Shown here piece after piece: positions 45,891-56,600 of a DNA stretch of 64,000 nucleotides. The position numbers and the translations under genes are program-made. Position 1 is the stretch's first letter. Each line of letters starts with the position of its first letter. Location of the stretch: assembly GCA_041913905.1 (NCBI GenBank), contig JAYSEK010000016.1:1-64000 (forward strand), in the 5' to 3' direction. The notes under the pieces were generated by a model. That model was not told the DNA's origin and did not search any database. It saw only the letters and a list, made by a program, of their open reading frames with translations. The stretch comes from Roseateles_B sp041913905 (GTDB taxonomy: Bacteria > Pseudomonadota > Gammaproteobacteria > Burkholderiales > Burkholderiaceae_C).

Positions 45891-46628
45891 GTGACGCATC
45901 CCAAGGAACTTCCGCTGGCCGAGCTGCAGTTCTACGCGACGGCGCCCTATCCCTGCAGCTACCTGCCGCAGCGCCAGGCGCGCTCGCAGGTGGCCACCCC
46001 CAGCCACCTGATCCATGCCGACGCCTACTCCGGCCTCGTCGAGGCCGGCTTCCGACGCAGCGGCATGTTCACCTACCGGCCCTTTTGCGAAGGCTGCCAG
46101 GCCTGCGTGCCCATGCGCATCCCGGTGGCCGACTTCAAGCCCTCGCGCAGCCAGCGCCGCGCCTGGCTGCAGCACCAGGGCCTGCAGGCCCGCGTGATGC
46201 GCCTGGGCTTCTCCGAGGAGCATTACCAGCTCTACCTGCGCTACCAGGCTGGCCGCCACAGCGGCGGCGGCATGGACCACGACAGCGTGGACCAATACAC
46301 CCAGTTCCTGCTGCAGTCCCGCATCAACTCCCGCCTGGTCGAGTTCCGCGAGCCCCGTCCGGACGGCAGCGCGGTGCTCAAGATGGTCTCCATCCTGGAC
46401 ATCCTCACCGACGGCCTCTCGGCGGTCTACACCTTCTACGAGCCCGAGCCCGGCACCAGCTACGGCAGCTACAACGTGCTGTGGCAGATCGAGCAGGCGC
46501 GGCAGCTGCAGCTGTCCCACCTCTACCTCGGCTACTGGATCGCCGAGAGCCCCAAGATGGCCTACAAGGCGAGGTTTCTGCCCCACGAGCTGCTGCGGCA
46601 GGGACGGTGGGTGCGGGTGGAGCGCTAG
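45891..46628 (+). CDS. bpt: Aspartate/glutamate leucyltransferase (arginyltransferase family)
   Basis: 245 residues from a GTG. ATE-type motifs: PCSYLPQRQARSQV with the essential Cys, GFRRSGMFTYRPFCEGCQACVPMRI, RHSGGGMDHDS, and YNVLWQIEQARQLQLSHLYLGYWI. Bpt transfers leucine from Leu-tRNA to proteins with N-terminal Asp or Glu. Paired with aat. Length and motifs are complete. Start codon choice rests on family length. Confidence 0.95.
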   Translation: MTHPKELPLAELQFYATAPYPCSYLPQRQARSQVATPSHLIHADAYSGLVEAGFRRSGMFTYRPFCEGCQACVPMRIPVADFKPSRSQRRAWLQHQGLQARVMRLGFSEEHYQLYLRYQAGRHSGGGMDHDSVDQYTQFLLQSRINSRLVEFREPRPDGSAVLKMVSILDILTDGLSAVYTFYEPEPGTSYGSYNVLWQIEQARQLQLSHLYLGYWIAESPKMAYKARFLPHELLRQGRWVRVER

Positions 46629-46667
46629 GGCGGCTGTCGCTTCCGTCGACCGAAGGCTGAAGCCGGA

Positions 46668-46883
46668 TCAGGCGAAGGTATTGATGTGTCGCCCGAGACT
46701 GCCTTCGGTGGCCAGTGCGGGCGGCCGAGGCAGGGCCGCAAGCAAGGCGGCGGCACCAGCGGCTTGCGCATCGATGGCCTTGCGCAGCACCAGCAGGCTG
46801 GCGGCGTTGCGAACGGAACCAGCAGGGCTGCCCGAGGCATCGTTGACTGCTGCGGCGACGCTGCTGGAGGTGCTGATGTCCAT
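46668..46883 (-). CDS. YjfB-like small protein
   Basis: 71 residues. The pattern MDISTSSSVAAAVND ... SLLVLRKAIDAQAAGAAALLAALP ... LGRHINTFA fits the YjfB family of short proteins linked to motility (a V-x-x-x-L-x-K-A-x-D-x-x helix followed by LL-x-x-x and a final G-x-x-I-[ND]). Function is not known. No flagellar gene is nearby. The gene lies alone between bpt and hipA. Confidence 0.65.
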   Translation of the reverse strand: MDISTSSSVAAAVNDASGSPAGSVRNAASLLVLRKAIDAQAAGAAALLAALPRPPALATEGSLGRHINTFA

Positions 46884-46940
46884 GTAGGCACTATCGGCGG
46901 ATTGGGCGCAGGCTTGAGTCTGGACCGCGCGAAAAATACT

Positions 46941-48284
46941 TCAGCCTGCAGGCATCTCCCCAAGCGTCTGGGCGGCGCTCTGCAGCCCGCCCAGCACCCT
47001 GTCGGCCACCTCCTGCGAAAAGCCGACTGGCAGCGCCCGCTGTACCTCGCCGATGACGGCCGGCGTGCGCTCGACGAGCGCCTGGATCAGCGGCTCCGCC
47101 GTCTCGCCATAACCGAAGCGCCGCGCCGTGCTGTTGAAGTGCCGGCGCTGGATGCGTTCGGCTTCGTAGTGGCGGCTCTTCCCCACCAGGGCCATCGCGA
47201 GCTTGAGTTCCCGCGGGGACCATTGGTTCGGCCCATCGCCCATCACGGGATACGCCGACATGACGTCGTACAGCGGCGCCAGCCGGTAGCGCCCGCCGGG
47301 CAGCAGGTGGAGGCTGAAGTTCTTCGCGTGGCCGTCCGGGGCCCGCAGCATCCAGAAGAGCAGCTGGGAGGCCATCAGGGTGCGCAGGTCACGCTCGGCG
47401 TCAACCGACTGCTGCAGCAAGTTGAAGAGGGTGCCGAGCCCGGGGCCGCCGTCCGCCTCGTACTTGCGCAGCGGCGAGGTGCCGGTCGCCTGGCAGAAGT
47501 CCTCCTGCACCAGGCGCAGCAGGCGTTGGCCATCGCTGGCGATCACGCGGTCGAAGCGTTCGACGACCAGCACCCGCTGGCGGCCGAAGCTGGCGATCTC
47601 GGCCCGAGGTACCGGCAGGCCATAGGCGGCGAGCAGTTGCAGGCACAGCCACTCGTTGTCCACCGAGGTGCTGAAATCCGCCTGCCGGCCGCCGACCAGG
47701 CCCAGCGGCAGCTTGAAGATGTGCGTGGTCGGGGTCGCGCCGCGCGGCTTCATCCAGCGGCCGTTCCAGCGCAGATAGGCGTCCTTCTCCTGGGCGCCGG
47801 CCAGGGAAATGCGGAAATCGTCGTCGGGGTCGCGGGCCGCGCCAAAGCGCCCGGGCGTCACGACCTCCAGCAGATGCCGTTCGATGGCCGCCTCGTCCAG
47901 CTCGACGCCTTCGACGCGATCCTGCCCTTCAGGATCAGCGCCCTCGGGCAGGAACTGCAGCGCGCCCACGCAGTCGCGGCCGATGGCGCCGAGCAGGTCG
48001 AAGGCCTCCACCGAGCCGGTGCGAAAGCGCTCGGCCACGCGCTTGCGGATGACGGGGCTGTCGGGCAGCAGGTTGTCGAAGTAATGCTCGACCGCCGGCC
48101 CCTTCAAAGGCTCATCGCCGAGGCCGAAGGGCAGCGACAAGGACAGGGGCCGGCCCACGGCCGAGGCGCGCCAGGCCGGGTCGTACTGCAGTTCCATCTC
48201 GCTGCGGGCGCCGACGGTCCAGCGCCCGACATGGCGGCCGTTGGCCCACAGGGCGAGGGTCTGGGTCTTGAGGCGGCGCGCCAT
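46941..48284 (-). CDS. hipA: HipA toxin, serine/threonine kinase
   Basis: 447 residues, normal for HipA (440 in E. coli). The HipA_C kinase core is visible: ISLAGAQEKDAYL with Ser160, the autophosphorylation loop; NEWLCLQLLAAYGLPVP; catalytic Asp317 in APDGHAKNFSL with Lys321/Asn322; and Asp340 in LAPLYDVMSAYP. HipA phosphorylates glutamyl-tRNA synthetase and causes dormancy; HipB neutralises it. Every key residue is present, so it appears active. It lies one base downstream of hipB's stop, in one operon, and both are probably autoregulated through the operators at 48603 and 48653. Confidence 0.95.
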   Translation of the reverse strand: MARRLKTQTLALWANGRHVGRWTVGARSEMELQYDPAWRASAVGRPLSLSLPFGLGDEPLKGPAVEHYFDNLLPDSPVIRKRVAERFRTGSVEAFDLLGAIGRDCVGALQFLPEGADPEGQDRVEGVELDEAAIERHLLEVVTPGRFGAARDPDDDFRISLAGAQEKDAYLRWNGRWMKPRGATPTTHIFKLPLGLVGGRQADFSTSVDNEWLCLQLLAAYGLPVPRAEIASFGRQRVLVVERFDRVIASDGQRLLRLVQEDFCQATGTSPLRKYEADGGPGLGTLFNLLQQSVDAERDLRTLMASQLLFWMLRAPDGHAKNFSLHLLPGGRYRLAPLYDVMSAYPVMGDGPNQWSPRELKLAMALVGKSRHYEAERIQRRHFNSTARRFGYGETAEPLIQALVERTPAVIGEVQRALPVGFSQEVADRVLGGLQSAAQTLGEMPAG

Positions 48285-48285
48285 C

Positions 48286-48597
48286 TCACCACTCCGGCGG
48301 CGCGGGCTCCTGGACCTGGACTCCGCCGGGGGCTGGCGCCGTCCCCTGGCGCGGGGCCAGGCTCAGCTCCAGCCCGACCACGGCGCACCAGGTCAGCAAC
48401 TGCTTGACGCTGAGCTCCTCCGCATGCCCTTCCAGATGGGACACCCGGTTCTGGCTCAGGCCCAGCCGCGCGCCCACCTCGGCCTGCGTCAGGCCGCGCT
48501 GCTTGCGGGCGGCGCGCAGCAGCTGGCCGAGCTGCAGGGCGGTGAGCAGGGGCTGTGGAGGGGACATGGGGGGAAGCATTGCGGTGGAGGTGATCAT
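48286..48597 (-). CDS. hipB: HipB-like antitoxin, helix-turn-helix
   Basis: 103 residues from the ATG at 48597; a TTG one codon before and an ATG at 48579 are alternatives, and no ribosome site is seen for any, so the message may be leaderless or nearly so. The Cro/CI-type helix-turn-helix is LGQLLRAARKQRGLTQAEVGARLGLSQNRVSHLEG, covered here as LTQAEVGARLGLSQNRVSHLEG. The tail (APGGVQVQEPAPPEW) is flexible, as in HipB where it reaches into HipA. It should repress its own promoter by binding the two palindromes that flank it. Confidence 0.88.
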   Translation of the reverse strand: MITSTAMLPPMSPPQPLLTALQLGQLLRAARKQRGLTQAEVGARLGLSQNRVSHLEGHAEELSVKQLLTWCAVVGLELSLAPRQGTAPAPGGVQVQEPAPPEW

Positions 48598-48602
48598 CAA
48601 GC

Positions 48603-48617
48603 ATCTGTTTTTCAGAT
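48603..48617. promoter_or_regulatory. hipBA operator 1
   Basis: ATCTG-TTTTT-CAGAT, a perfect inverted repeat, overlapping the expected transcription start of hipBA. It shares 15 of 16 bases (ATCTGTTTTTCAGATA) with operator 2, 52 bases away. Confidence 0.7.
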
Positions 48618-48623
48618 AAATTC

Positions 48624-48652
48624 AATTTATCCGTAAAGGAGATACTTTGCAA
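48624..48652 (-). promoter_or_regulatory. hipBA promoter
   Basis: On the minus strand: TTGCAA (-35, 48647-48652), 17-base spacer, TAAATT (-10, 48624-48629). It fits exactly between the two operators, so a bound repressor would cover both edges. Transcription would begin near 48617, about 20 bases before the hipB ATG. Confidence 0.7.
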
Positions 48653-48671
48653 ATATCCGTTTTTCAGATAT
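48653..48671. promoter_or_regulatory. hipBA operator 2
   Basis: ATATCCGTTTTTCAGATAT, an inverted repeat (ATATC/GATAT) immediately upstream of the -35 element. TATCC recalls the half-site of the E. coli HipB operator (TATCC-N8-GGATA). It is 52 bases, about five helical turns, from operator 1, so both face the same side. Confidence 0.7.
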
Positions 48672-49063
48672 GGCGACATCAGCCCGATCGACCGGATGGA
48701 AGCGCCCTGCGTCGGCGAAACTCAGCGCCCATCCCTGGCAGGCGCTTCCCGCCCACGCCGCATGGCTCCCTGCAAACACCTAGCCTCCCAACGTCCCTGA
48801 CCCACCATCGCCCGCCCCTGGGCGATCTGCGCATCTGGTCTCGTACTGGTCATCAACCTTACACGGGGTTACCGTGGTACTAGGTGTTTGTATCAATGTT
48901 TTTGCATAAAGTGGTATCTAAAGTGCATACCACTACAAGACTACTGGTGGTACTGGTCTGGTAGCTGCGGACCGAGGGTGTTGTTGAGCCTCCGGTCTTC
49001 TCTCGGGCGCGAAGACGCCCAGCGCAAGATCAGCAGCGCAGGTTGAACGCAGGAGACCCGTTC
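48672..49063. other. Intergenic region with clustered TGGT/ACCA half-sites before the chitinase genes
   Basis: 392 bases without a gene. The last 220 are AT-richer than their surroundings and full of palindromic TGGT/ACCA elements. AGTGGTAT (48910-48917) and ATACCACT (48927-48934) form an 8-bp inverted repeat with a nine-base spacer. TACC-GT-GGTA is at 48870-48879. TACTGGT occurs at 48844, 48942 and 48951, the last within GTACTGGTCTGGTAG. TGGT/ACCA half-sites are typical of GntR/HutC regulators that control chitin and GlcNAc genes (DasR, NagR/YvoA type). No convincing -10/-35 pair was found. Confidence 0.5.
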
Positions 49064-50800
49064 ATGTTTGCAAGCGCAGTACCTCATGGCACCTTCGCCA
49101 TGGCCCCTCCGTCGCGCGGCCCGGCCCGCGCCCTGTCCCTGCTGCGGACGACGTTCGCGGCCCTGCCTCTGGTCCTGGTGGCCAGTCACGCGCAGGCCGT
49201 CAACTGCAGCGGGCTCCCGGTCTGGAGCAGCACCGGCACCTACACCTCGGGCCAGCAGGTCCAGGAGTCCGGCAAGGCCTACAGCGCCAATTGGTGGACC
49301 CAGGGCCAATCGCCCGCCGCCAACTCCGGCGCCTGGGCCGTCTGGAAGCTGCTGGGCCCCTGTGATGGCGGTGGCGGTGGCGGCGGCACCGATCCCGCCA
49401 ACAAGCCGCCGCTGGCCGCCTTCACCAGCAGCGTGGACCGCTTGAGCGTATCGCTGGATGCCAGCACATCCAGCGACCCAGACGGGCAGATCAGCAGCTA
49501 CCAATGGAGCTTCGGTGACGGCAGCAGCGGCAGCGGCGCCAAGGTCACGCATGCCTATGCGGCGGCCGGCACCTATGCCGTGAACCTCACCGTCACCGAC
49601 AACAAGGGGGCGACCGGCGCCAAGTCGCAGTCCTTCAGCCTGGCCGTCGTGGTCAAGGACCCGGCCACGGGCAAGTACGTGCTCAAGCAGTCCGATGTGC
49701 TGGCCACCGAGGCCAAGCTGACGGACACCGCCCTGTTCCGTGCCGTCAAGGCCTCGATCGCAACGCGTGACAACGCCGTCGTCACCGCGGTGGCCCCCGG
49801 CCTGGCCGGCAATCCCGAGAACGTCAAGCGCGTCGAGAAGCTGCTGCCGGCCAGTCAGTGGACCTACCTTTTTCCGCTGCGCGACAAGTCCTACACCTAC
49901 ACCGGCCTGCTGCAAGCCATCGCCAAGTTCTCGGGCGTCTGCATGACGTACACGGATGGCCGGGACTCCGACGCCATCTGCCGCAAGACCCTGGCCACCA
50001 TGTTCGCCCACTTCACGCAGGAGACGGGCGCACATGACCCCAACAACACCATCCCGCAATGGCGCCAGGCCCTGTACTTCGTGCGTGAGGCCGGCTGCAG
50101 CGAGTCCACCTACGGCTGCCCCTACAACAACGAGTGCAACCCCACGACCTGGCAGGGCCAGACCTGGCCCTGCGGCAAGGACACGCAAGGGCGCTACAAG
50201 CAGTACTTCGGCCGCGGCGCCAAGCAGCTCTCGTACAACTACAACTACGGCCCCTTCTCCGACGCCATGTTCGGCGACGTGAAAGTCCTGCTCAACAACC
50301 CCGAGCAGGTGGCCGACACCTGGCTGAACCTGGCCTCGGCCGTGTTCTTCTACGTCTACCCGGCCTCGCCCAAGCCCAGCATGCTGCATGTGGTCGACGG
50401 CACCTGGAAGCCCAATGCGGTCGACACGGCCGCCGGCATCAAGCCGGGCTTCGGTGCCACGACCAACATCATCAACGGCGGCATCGAGTGCGGCCAGGGC
50501 TACGAGAAGCCGCAATCCGTCAACCGCATCGCCTACTACCGTGAGCATGCGGCCGCCCTGGGCGTGCCCATCCCCCCCACCGAGGAGCTGGGCTGCGCCA
50601 ACCAGAAGTCCTTCACCGTCGGCGGTGCCGGCGCGCTGGACATCTACTGGGACCAGGACTGGTCCTATCACGCGGACATGCCCGAGGGCAAGGCCTTCGC
50701 CTGCAAGCTGGTGGGCTACCAGACCGCGTATTTCTCCCTCAAGGCCGGGGACTACCAGCGCTGCGTCGAGAAGTACTTCGACGTCATCGTGAAGCCCTGA
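49064..50800 (+). CDS. Secreted GH19 chitinase with CBM5/12 and PKD domain
   Basis: 578 residues. The start at 49064 has AGGAG eight bases upstream; a TTG at 49043 is in frame but lacks this. After a long signal sequence (cut near AQAVN, residue 45) comes a CBM5/12 chitin-binding module (about 46-100, with GKAYSANWWTQGQSP and VWKLLGPC), a Gly linker, a PKD domain (about 113-200, YQWSFGDGSSGSG), and a GH19 catalytic domain. The catalytic acid is Glu320 in FAHFTQETGAHD, with YFGRGAKQLSYNYNYGPF as the second GH19 signature. It cleaves chitin with inversion, outside the cell. First of three chitinase genes; the repeats upstream suggest GlcNAc-responsive control. Confidence 0.93.
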   Translation: MFASAVPHGTFAMAPPSRGPARALSLLRTTFAALPLVLVASHAQAVNCSGLPVWSSTGTYTSGQQVQESGKAYSANWWTQGQSPAANSGAWAVWKLLGPCDGGGGGGGTDPANKPPLAAFTSSVDRLSVSLDASTSSDPDGQISSYQWSFGDGSSGSGAKVTHAYAAAGTYAVNLTVTDNKGATGAKSQSFSLAVVVKDPATGKYVLKQSDVLATEAKLTDTALFRAVKASIATRDNAVVTAVAPGLAGNPENVKRVEKLLPASQWTYLFPLRDKSYTYTGLLQAIAKFSGVCMTYTDGRDSDAICRKTLATMFAHFTQETGAHDPNNTIPQWRQALYFVREAGCSESTYGCPYNNECNPTTWQGQTWPCGKDTQGRYKQYFGRGAKQLSYNYNYGPFSDAMFGDVKVLLNNPEQVADTWLNLASAVFFYVYPASPKPSMLHVVDGTWKPNAVDTAAGIKPGFGATTNIINGGIECGQGYEKPQSVNRIAYYREHAAALGVPIPPTEELGCANQKSFTVGGAGALDIYWDQDWSYHADMPEGKAFACKLVGYQTAYFSLKAGDYQRCVEKYFDVIVKP

Positions 50801-50921
50801 CCCGCAAGCGCAGTTCCCTTTTCCCTTTTCCCTTTCCTGACTCCTCCCGCTGCCGGACCCTGGCCTCGTGCCAGCGGTCCTGGCTTCGTGCACCCTTCTC
50901 ACGAACCATCAAGGATCCACC

Positions 50922-53900
50922 ATGCATCAACGCACGGTACTTGCGCTGCTGATCGGCAGCAGCGTCTTCCCCGCCTTCGCCTACAACTGCACCGGCGTGC
51001 AGACCTGGAGCGCCAGCGCCGTCTACACCGGCGGCGCCGTCGTCCAGCAGAACAGCCAGGCCTACCAGGCCAAGTGGTGGACCCAGAACGAGAGCCCCGC
51101 GCTCAAGTCCGGCCAGTGGGACGTCTGGAAGCAGCTGGGCGCCTGCGATGGCACGGTCAACCAGCCGCCGGTGGCCAGCTTCACCACCAGCAGCAGCGGC
51201 CTGGTGCTGAGCGTCAACGGCGGCGGCTCGACCGACCCCGACGGCAGCATCGCCAGCTACGCCTGGACCTTCGGCGACGGCAGCACGGCCACCGGCGCGA
51301 CCGCATCGCGCACCTATGCCGCGGCCGGCACCTACACCGTCACCCTCACCGTGACCGACAACAAGGGCGCGAGCAGCAGCAAGAGCCAGTCCGTCACCGT
51401 CAGTGGCGGCGCCGTGAACCAGCCGCCCGTGGCCAGCTTCACCAGCAGCGCCAGCGGCCTGGTCCTGAGCGTCAACGGCAGTGGCTCGACCGACCCCGAC
51501 GGCAGCATCGCCAGCTATGCCTGGACCTTCGGTGACGGCGGCACGGCCAGCGGCGCCACCGCAAGTCGCACCTATGCCGCCGCCGGCACCTACACCGTCA
51601 CCCTCACCGTGACCGACAACAAGGGCGCGACCAACAGCAAGAGCCAGTCCGTCACTGTCACCAGCGGCACGGTCAACAAGCCGCCCGTCGTGTCCCTCAG
51701 CGCGCCCACCGACGGCAGCAGCGCCACGGACGGTGCCGTGGTCACCGTCTCCGCCACCGCCTCCGACCCGGACGGCAGCGTGGCCAAGGTGGCCTTCTAC
51801 GACAACGGCGTGCTGATCGCCGAGGACACGACGGCGCCCTTCAGCATCAGCTGGACGGCCCGCGCCGGCGTGCATGACATCACCGCCCGCGCCACCGACG
51901 ACAAGGGCGCCACCGGCGACAGCGGCAGCGCCCGCGTCACCGTCAGCGGCGGCGTCACCGGCGACGAGAAGTGCCGCCCGGAAGGCCTCTACACCACGCC
52001 CGGCACCTCGCCCGCCTACTGCAAGGTCTATGACGACCAGGGCCGCGAGCTGATGGGCGCCGACAAGCCGCGCCGCATCATCGGCTACTTCACCAGCTGG
52101 CGCACCGGTAAGGACGGCACGCCCGCCTACCTGGCCAGCAACATCCCCTGGGGCCAGCTGACGCACATCAACTACGCCTTCGCCCATGTCGACGGCAGCA
52201 ACAAGGTCTCGGTGGGCAACACCGCCGACCCGAACAACGCCGCCACCGGCATGACCTGGCCCGGCGTGGCCGGCGCCGAGATGGACAGCACCCTGTCCTA
52301 CAAGGGCCATTTCAATCTGCTCAGCAAGTTCAAGAAGCAGTACCCCAAGGTCAAGACCCTCGTCTCCGTGGGCGGCTGGGCCGAGACCGGCGGCTACTTC
52401 GACGACACCGGCAAGCGCGTGGCCAGCGGCGGCTTCTACACCATGACCACCAATGCCGACGGCAGCGCCAACACCGCCGGCATCAACACCTTCGCGGATT
52501 CGGCCGTGGCCTTCCTTCGCCAGTACGGCTTCGACGGCCTGGACATCGACTACGAATACGCCACCAGCATGAAGGACGCCGGCAATCCGGACGACTTCAG
52601 CATCAGCAACGCCCGCCGGGCCACGTTGATGAAGAACTTCGTGACCCTGATGCAGACCCTGCGCGCCAAGCTCGACGCCGCCGGCCAGCAGGACGCCCGC
52701 CACTACATGCTCACCGTCGCGGCGCCCGCCTCGGGCTACCTGCTGCGCGGCATGGAGACGTACCAGGTCACCAAGTACCTGGACTACGTCAACATCATGA
52801 GCTATGACCTGCACGGCGCCTGGAACCAGTTCGTCGGTCCCAATGCCGCGCTGTACGACGACGGCAAGGACTCCGAGCTGGTGGCCTGGAGCTACTACAC
52901 CGCCGCGCAGTACGGCCGCATCGGCTACCTGAACACCGACTGGGCCTACCACTACTTCCGCGGCGCGATGCCGGCGGGCCGCATCAACATCGGCGTGCCC
53001 TACTACACCCGCGGCTGGAAGGACGTGACGGGCGGCACCAACGGCCTCTGGGGCACCGCCGCGCAGGCCGACCAGACCAAGTGCCCCCCGGGCACCGGCG
53101 GCGGCACGGTGCAGAAGTGCGGCGCCGGCGCCATCGGCCTGGACAACCTCTGGCATGACCTGGACGTGGCCAGCAAGGAAGTGCCGGCGGGCTCCAACCC
53201 CCTGTGGCACACCATGAACCTGGCCGCTGGCAAGAGCGGCAGCTACATCGGCGCCTATGGCCTGAACCCCGCCACCAATCCGCAGGACCAGTTCGTCGGC
53301 ACCTACACCCGCTACTACGACGGCACGCTGGTCTCGCCCTGGCTGTGGAACGCCACCAAGAAGGTCTTCCTGTCCACCGAGGACGAACAGTCCCTGGGCG
53401 TCAAGGCCCAGTACGTGGCGGATCGCGGCATCGGCGGCGTGATGTTCTGGGAGCTGGCCGGCGACTACGCCTATGACAACGCCAAGGGCGAGTACGGCAT
53501 GGGCAGCACGCTGACCACCCTGCTCTACAACAAGTTCAAGACCGCCGCCCCCTACGGCAACCGCCTGACCACGGCGACGATGCCCACCGAGGCCATCGAC
53601 GTGCAGTTCAGCATCGGCGGCTTTGCCCTGGGTGACGCCAACTACCCGATCAACCCCACGCTCACCATCACCAACAAGAGCAGCCAGACCCTGCCGGGCG
53701 GCACGGACTTCAGCTTTGACATCCCGACGGCCATCCCGGCCTCGCTGACCGATCAGAGCGGCTTCGGCCTCAAGGTCGTCACCGACGGCTCGAACCCGGC
53801 CGGCAACAACATCGGCGGCCTGAAGAACGACTTCCACCGCGCGGCCTTCAAGCTGCCCTCCTGGCAGACCCTGGCCCCCGGCGCCAGCGTGGCGATCAAG

Positions 53901-54059
53901 CTCAACTACTACCTGCCCATGCCCACGCCCAGCAACTGGGTCGTGAGCTTCGGCGGCAAGAGCTATGTCCTGGCTCAGGAAGCGCGCCGCGGCACCACCA
54001 GCGTCACGCTCAACGCCCTGAAGACCGCCGTCAGCCGCGGTCGGGCTCAACAGCCCTGA
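50922..54059 (+). CDS. Large secreted GH18 chitinase: CBM5/12, PKD-PKD, Ig-like, GH18, ChiC domain
   Basis: 1045 residues from 50922 (AAGGA seven bases upstream). Signal peptide to about residue 20; CBM5/12 (21-77, CTGVQTWSASAVYTGG ... WWTQNESPALKSGQWDVWKQLG); two PKD domains (79-164 and 165-250) from a nearly identical 258-bp tandem repeat; an Ig-like domain (251-345); and the GH18 barrel from about 385, with RIIGYFTSW, TLVSVGGWAETGG and the catalytic FDGLDIDYEYA, Glu545 being the acid. The end (VQFSIGGFALGDANYP ... PMPTPSNWVVSFGG) is a ChiC-type C-terminal domain. Secreted endo- or processive chitinase. The gap before it contains a CCCTTTT triplication. Confidence 0.95.
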   Translation: MHQRTVLALLIGSSVFPAFAYNCTGVQTWSASAVYTGGAVVQQNSQAYQAKWWTQNESPALKSGQWDVWKQLGACDGTVNQPPVASFTTSSSGLVLSVNGGGSTDPDGSIASYAWTFGDGSTATGATASRTYAAAGTYTVTLTVTDNKGASSSKSQSVTVSGGAVNQPPVASFTSSASGLVLSVNGSGSTDPDGSIASYAWTFGDGGTASGATASRTYAAAGTYTVTLTVTDNKGATNSKSQSVTVTSGTVNKPPVVSLSAPTDGSSATDGAVVTVSATASDPDGSVAKVAFYDNGVLIAEDTTAPFSISWTARAGVHDITARATDDKGATGDSGSARVTVSGGVTGDEKCRPEGLYTTPGTSPAYCKVYDDQGRELMGADKPRRIIGYFTSWRTGKDGTPAYLASNIPWGQLTHINYAFAHVDGSNKVSVGNTADPNNAATGMTWPGVAGAEMDSTLSYKGHFNLLSKFKKQYPKVKTLVSVGGWAETGGYFDDTGKRVASGGFYTMTTNADGSANTAGINTFADSAVAFLRQYGFDGLDIDYEYATSMKDAGNPDDFSISNARRATLMKNFVTLMQTLRAKLDAAGQQDARHYMLTVAAPASGYLLRGMETYQVTKYLDYVNIMSYDLHGAWNQFVGPNAALYDDGKDSELVAWSYYTAAQYGRIGYLNTDWAYHYFRGAMPAGRINIGVPYYTRGWKDVTGGTNGLWGTAAQADQTKCPPGTGGGTVQKCGAGAIGLDNLWHDLDVASKEVPAGSNPLWHTMNLAAGKSGSYIGAYGLNPATNPQDQFVGTYTRYYDGTLVSPWLWNATKKVFLSTEDEQSLGVKAQYVADRGIGGVMFWELAGDYAYDNAKGEYGMGSTLTTLLYNKFKTAAPYGNRLTTATMPTEAIDVQFSIGGFALGDANYPINPTLTITNKSSQTLPGGTDFSFDIPTAIPASLTDQSGFGLKVVTDGSNPAGNNIGGLKNDFHRAAFKLPSWQTLAPGASVAIKLNYYLPMPTPSNWVVSFGGKSYVLAQEARRGTTSVTLNALKTAVSRGRAQQP
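50981..51154 (+). repeat. CBM5/12 coding repeat, copy A
   Basis: 174 bases that recur at 54213-54386 with about five differences (97% identity), at the same place just after the signal peptide of the two GH18 chitinases. The third chitinase's CBM (49199 onward) is much more diverged. Confidence 0.85.
51156..51671 (+). repeat. Tandem 258-bp PKD repeats
   Basis: Two PKD-coding units (51156-51413 and 51414-51671) in direct tandem, nearly identical at DNA level (GTCAACCAGCC/GTGAACCAGCC starts, shared GACCCCGACGGCAGCATC-type stretches). They sit between the chitin-binding module and the Ig-like domain and probably act as a spacer; the recent duplication can be expected to vary between strains. 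Confidence 0.85.
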
Positions 54060-54089
54060 TCGGGGCAATCCAGGGATCCTGAAGCAGCG

Positions 54090-54117
54090 GCCCGCCGCCT
54101 CTTTCGAAGCGGCGGGC
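54090..54117 (+). terminator. Hairpin after the large chitinase gene
   Basis: GCCCGCCGC (54090-54098) and GCGGCGGGC (54109-54117), 9-bp perfect stem with a 10-base loop, 31 bases after the stop codon. It is followed by a C/T-rich stretch rather than a pure T-run, so termination is only likely. Confidence 0.45.
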
Positions 54118-54151
54118 TCCCTCCCTCGACCTCTCTCTCACTTCAATCTCC

Positions 54152-56176
<2,025 letters not shown>

Positions 56177-56600
56177 GCATGTGGGCCCCTCGCCCAGGCT
56201 TGCCGCGCTGAACGCGGGCAAGTCTGGTCGGTCCCCCGGGGGGACGGAATGACCGGCGGCTTCGAGCCGCCGGTCATTCCACGCGGGCCGGCTTGGGGCG
56301 GCCCGGCGCTCGGCCCTGGGGGGCTGACGCCCCCTTGCCCCCTTCCTCGTTGGCCTTGATTGCGGCATTGAGCCGCAATCAAGGCCTCTTACGTTGGCGC
56401 TGGGCGTTGGGGGCTTGCGCCCCCTTGCCCCCTTCTCCGTTGGTACTGGGCACTTGGGGGCTGGCGCCCCTTGCCCCCTTGCCCCCTTGCCCTCTTCCCT
56501 GTTGGCGTTGATTGGGGCTTTGAGTCGCGATCAAGGCCTCTTTGGTTGGCGCTGGGCCTGGGGTCGGCGCTCCTTGCCTTTGTGTTTTGAGACGCTTCTT
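56177..56600. repeat. Repeat-rich intergenic region after the chitinase cluster, with perfect hairpins
   Basis: 424 bases without a gene. Two perfect 15-bp stems with five-base loops: GGAATGACCGGCGGC (56246-56260) with its complement (56266-56280), loop TTCGA; and GGCCTTGATTGCGGC (56352-56366) with its complement (56372-56386), loop ATTGA. From about 56325 on, imperfect direct repeats of roughly 90-100 bases recur, each with GGGGGCTGRCGCCCC, runs of TTGCCCCC, then GTTGGC(G/C)TTGATT, a hairpin core, CAAGGCCTCTT and GTTGGCGCTGGGC. The second copy's hairpin has decayed. None of the hairpins has a T-run. Confidence 0.7.

Noticed and set aside
51156..51671. Regular repeats in the large chitinase gene as a possible CRISPR-like array.
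   Set aside because: They are two in-frame 258-bp PKD-domain units, not short spaced repeats; no CRISPR array was seen in the window.
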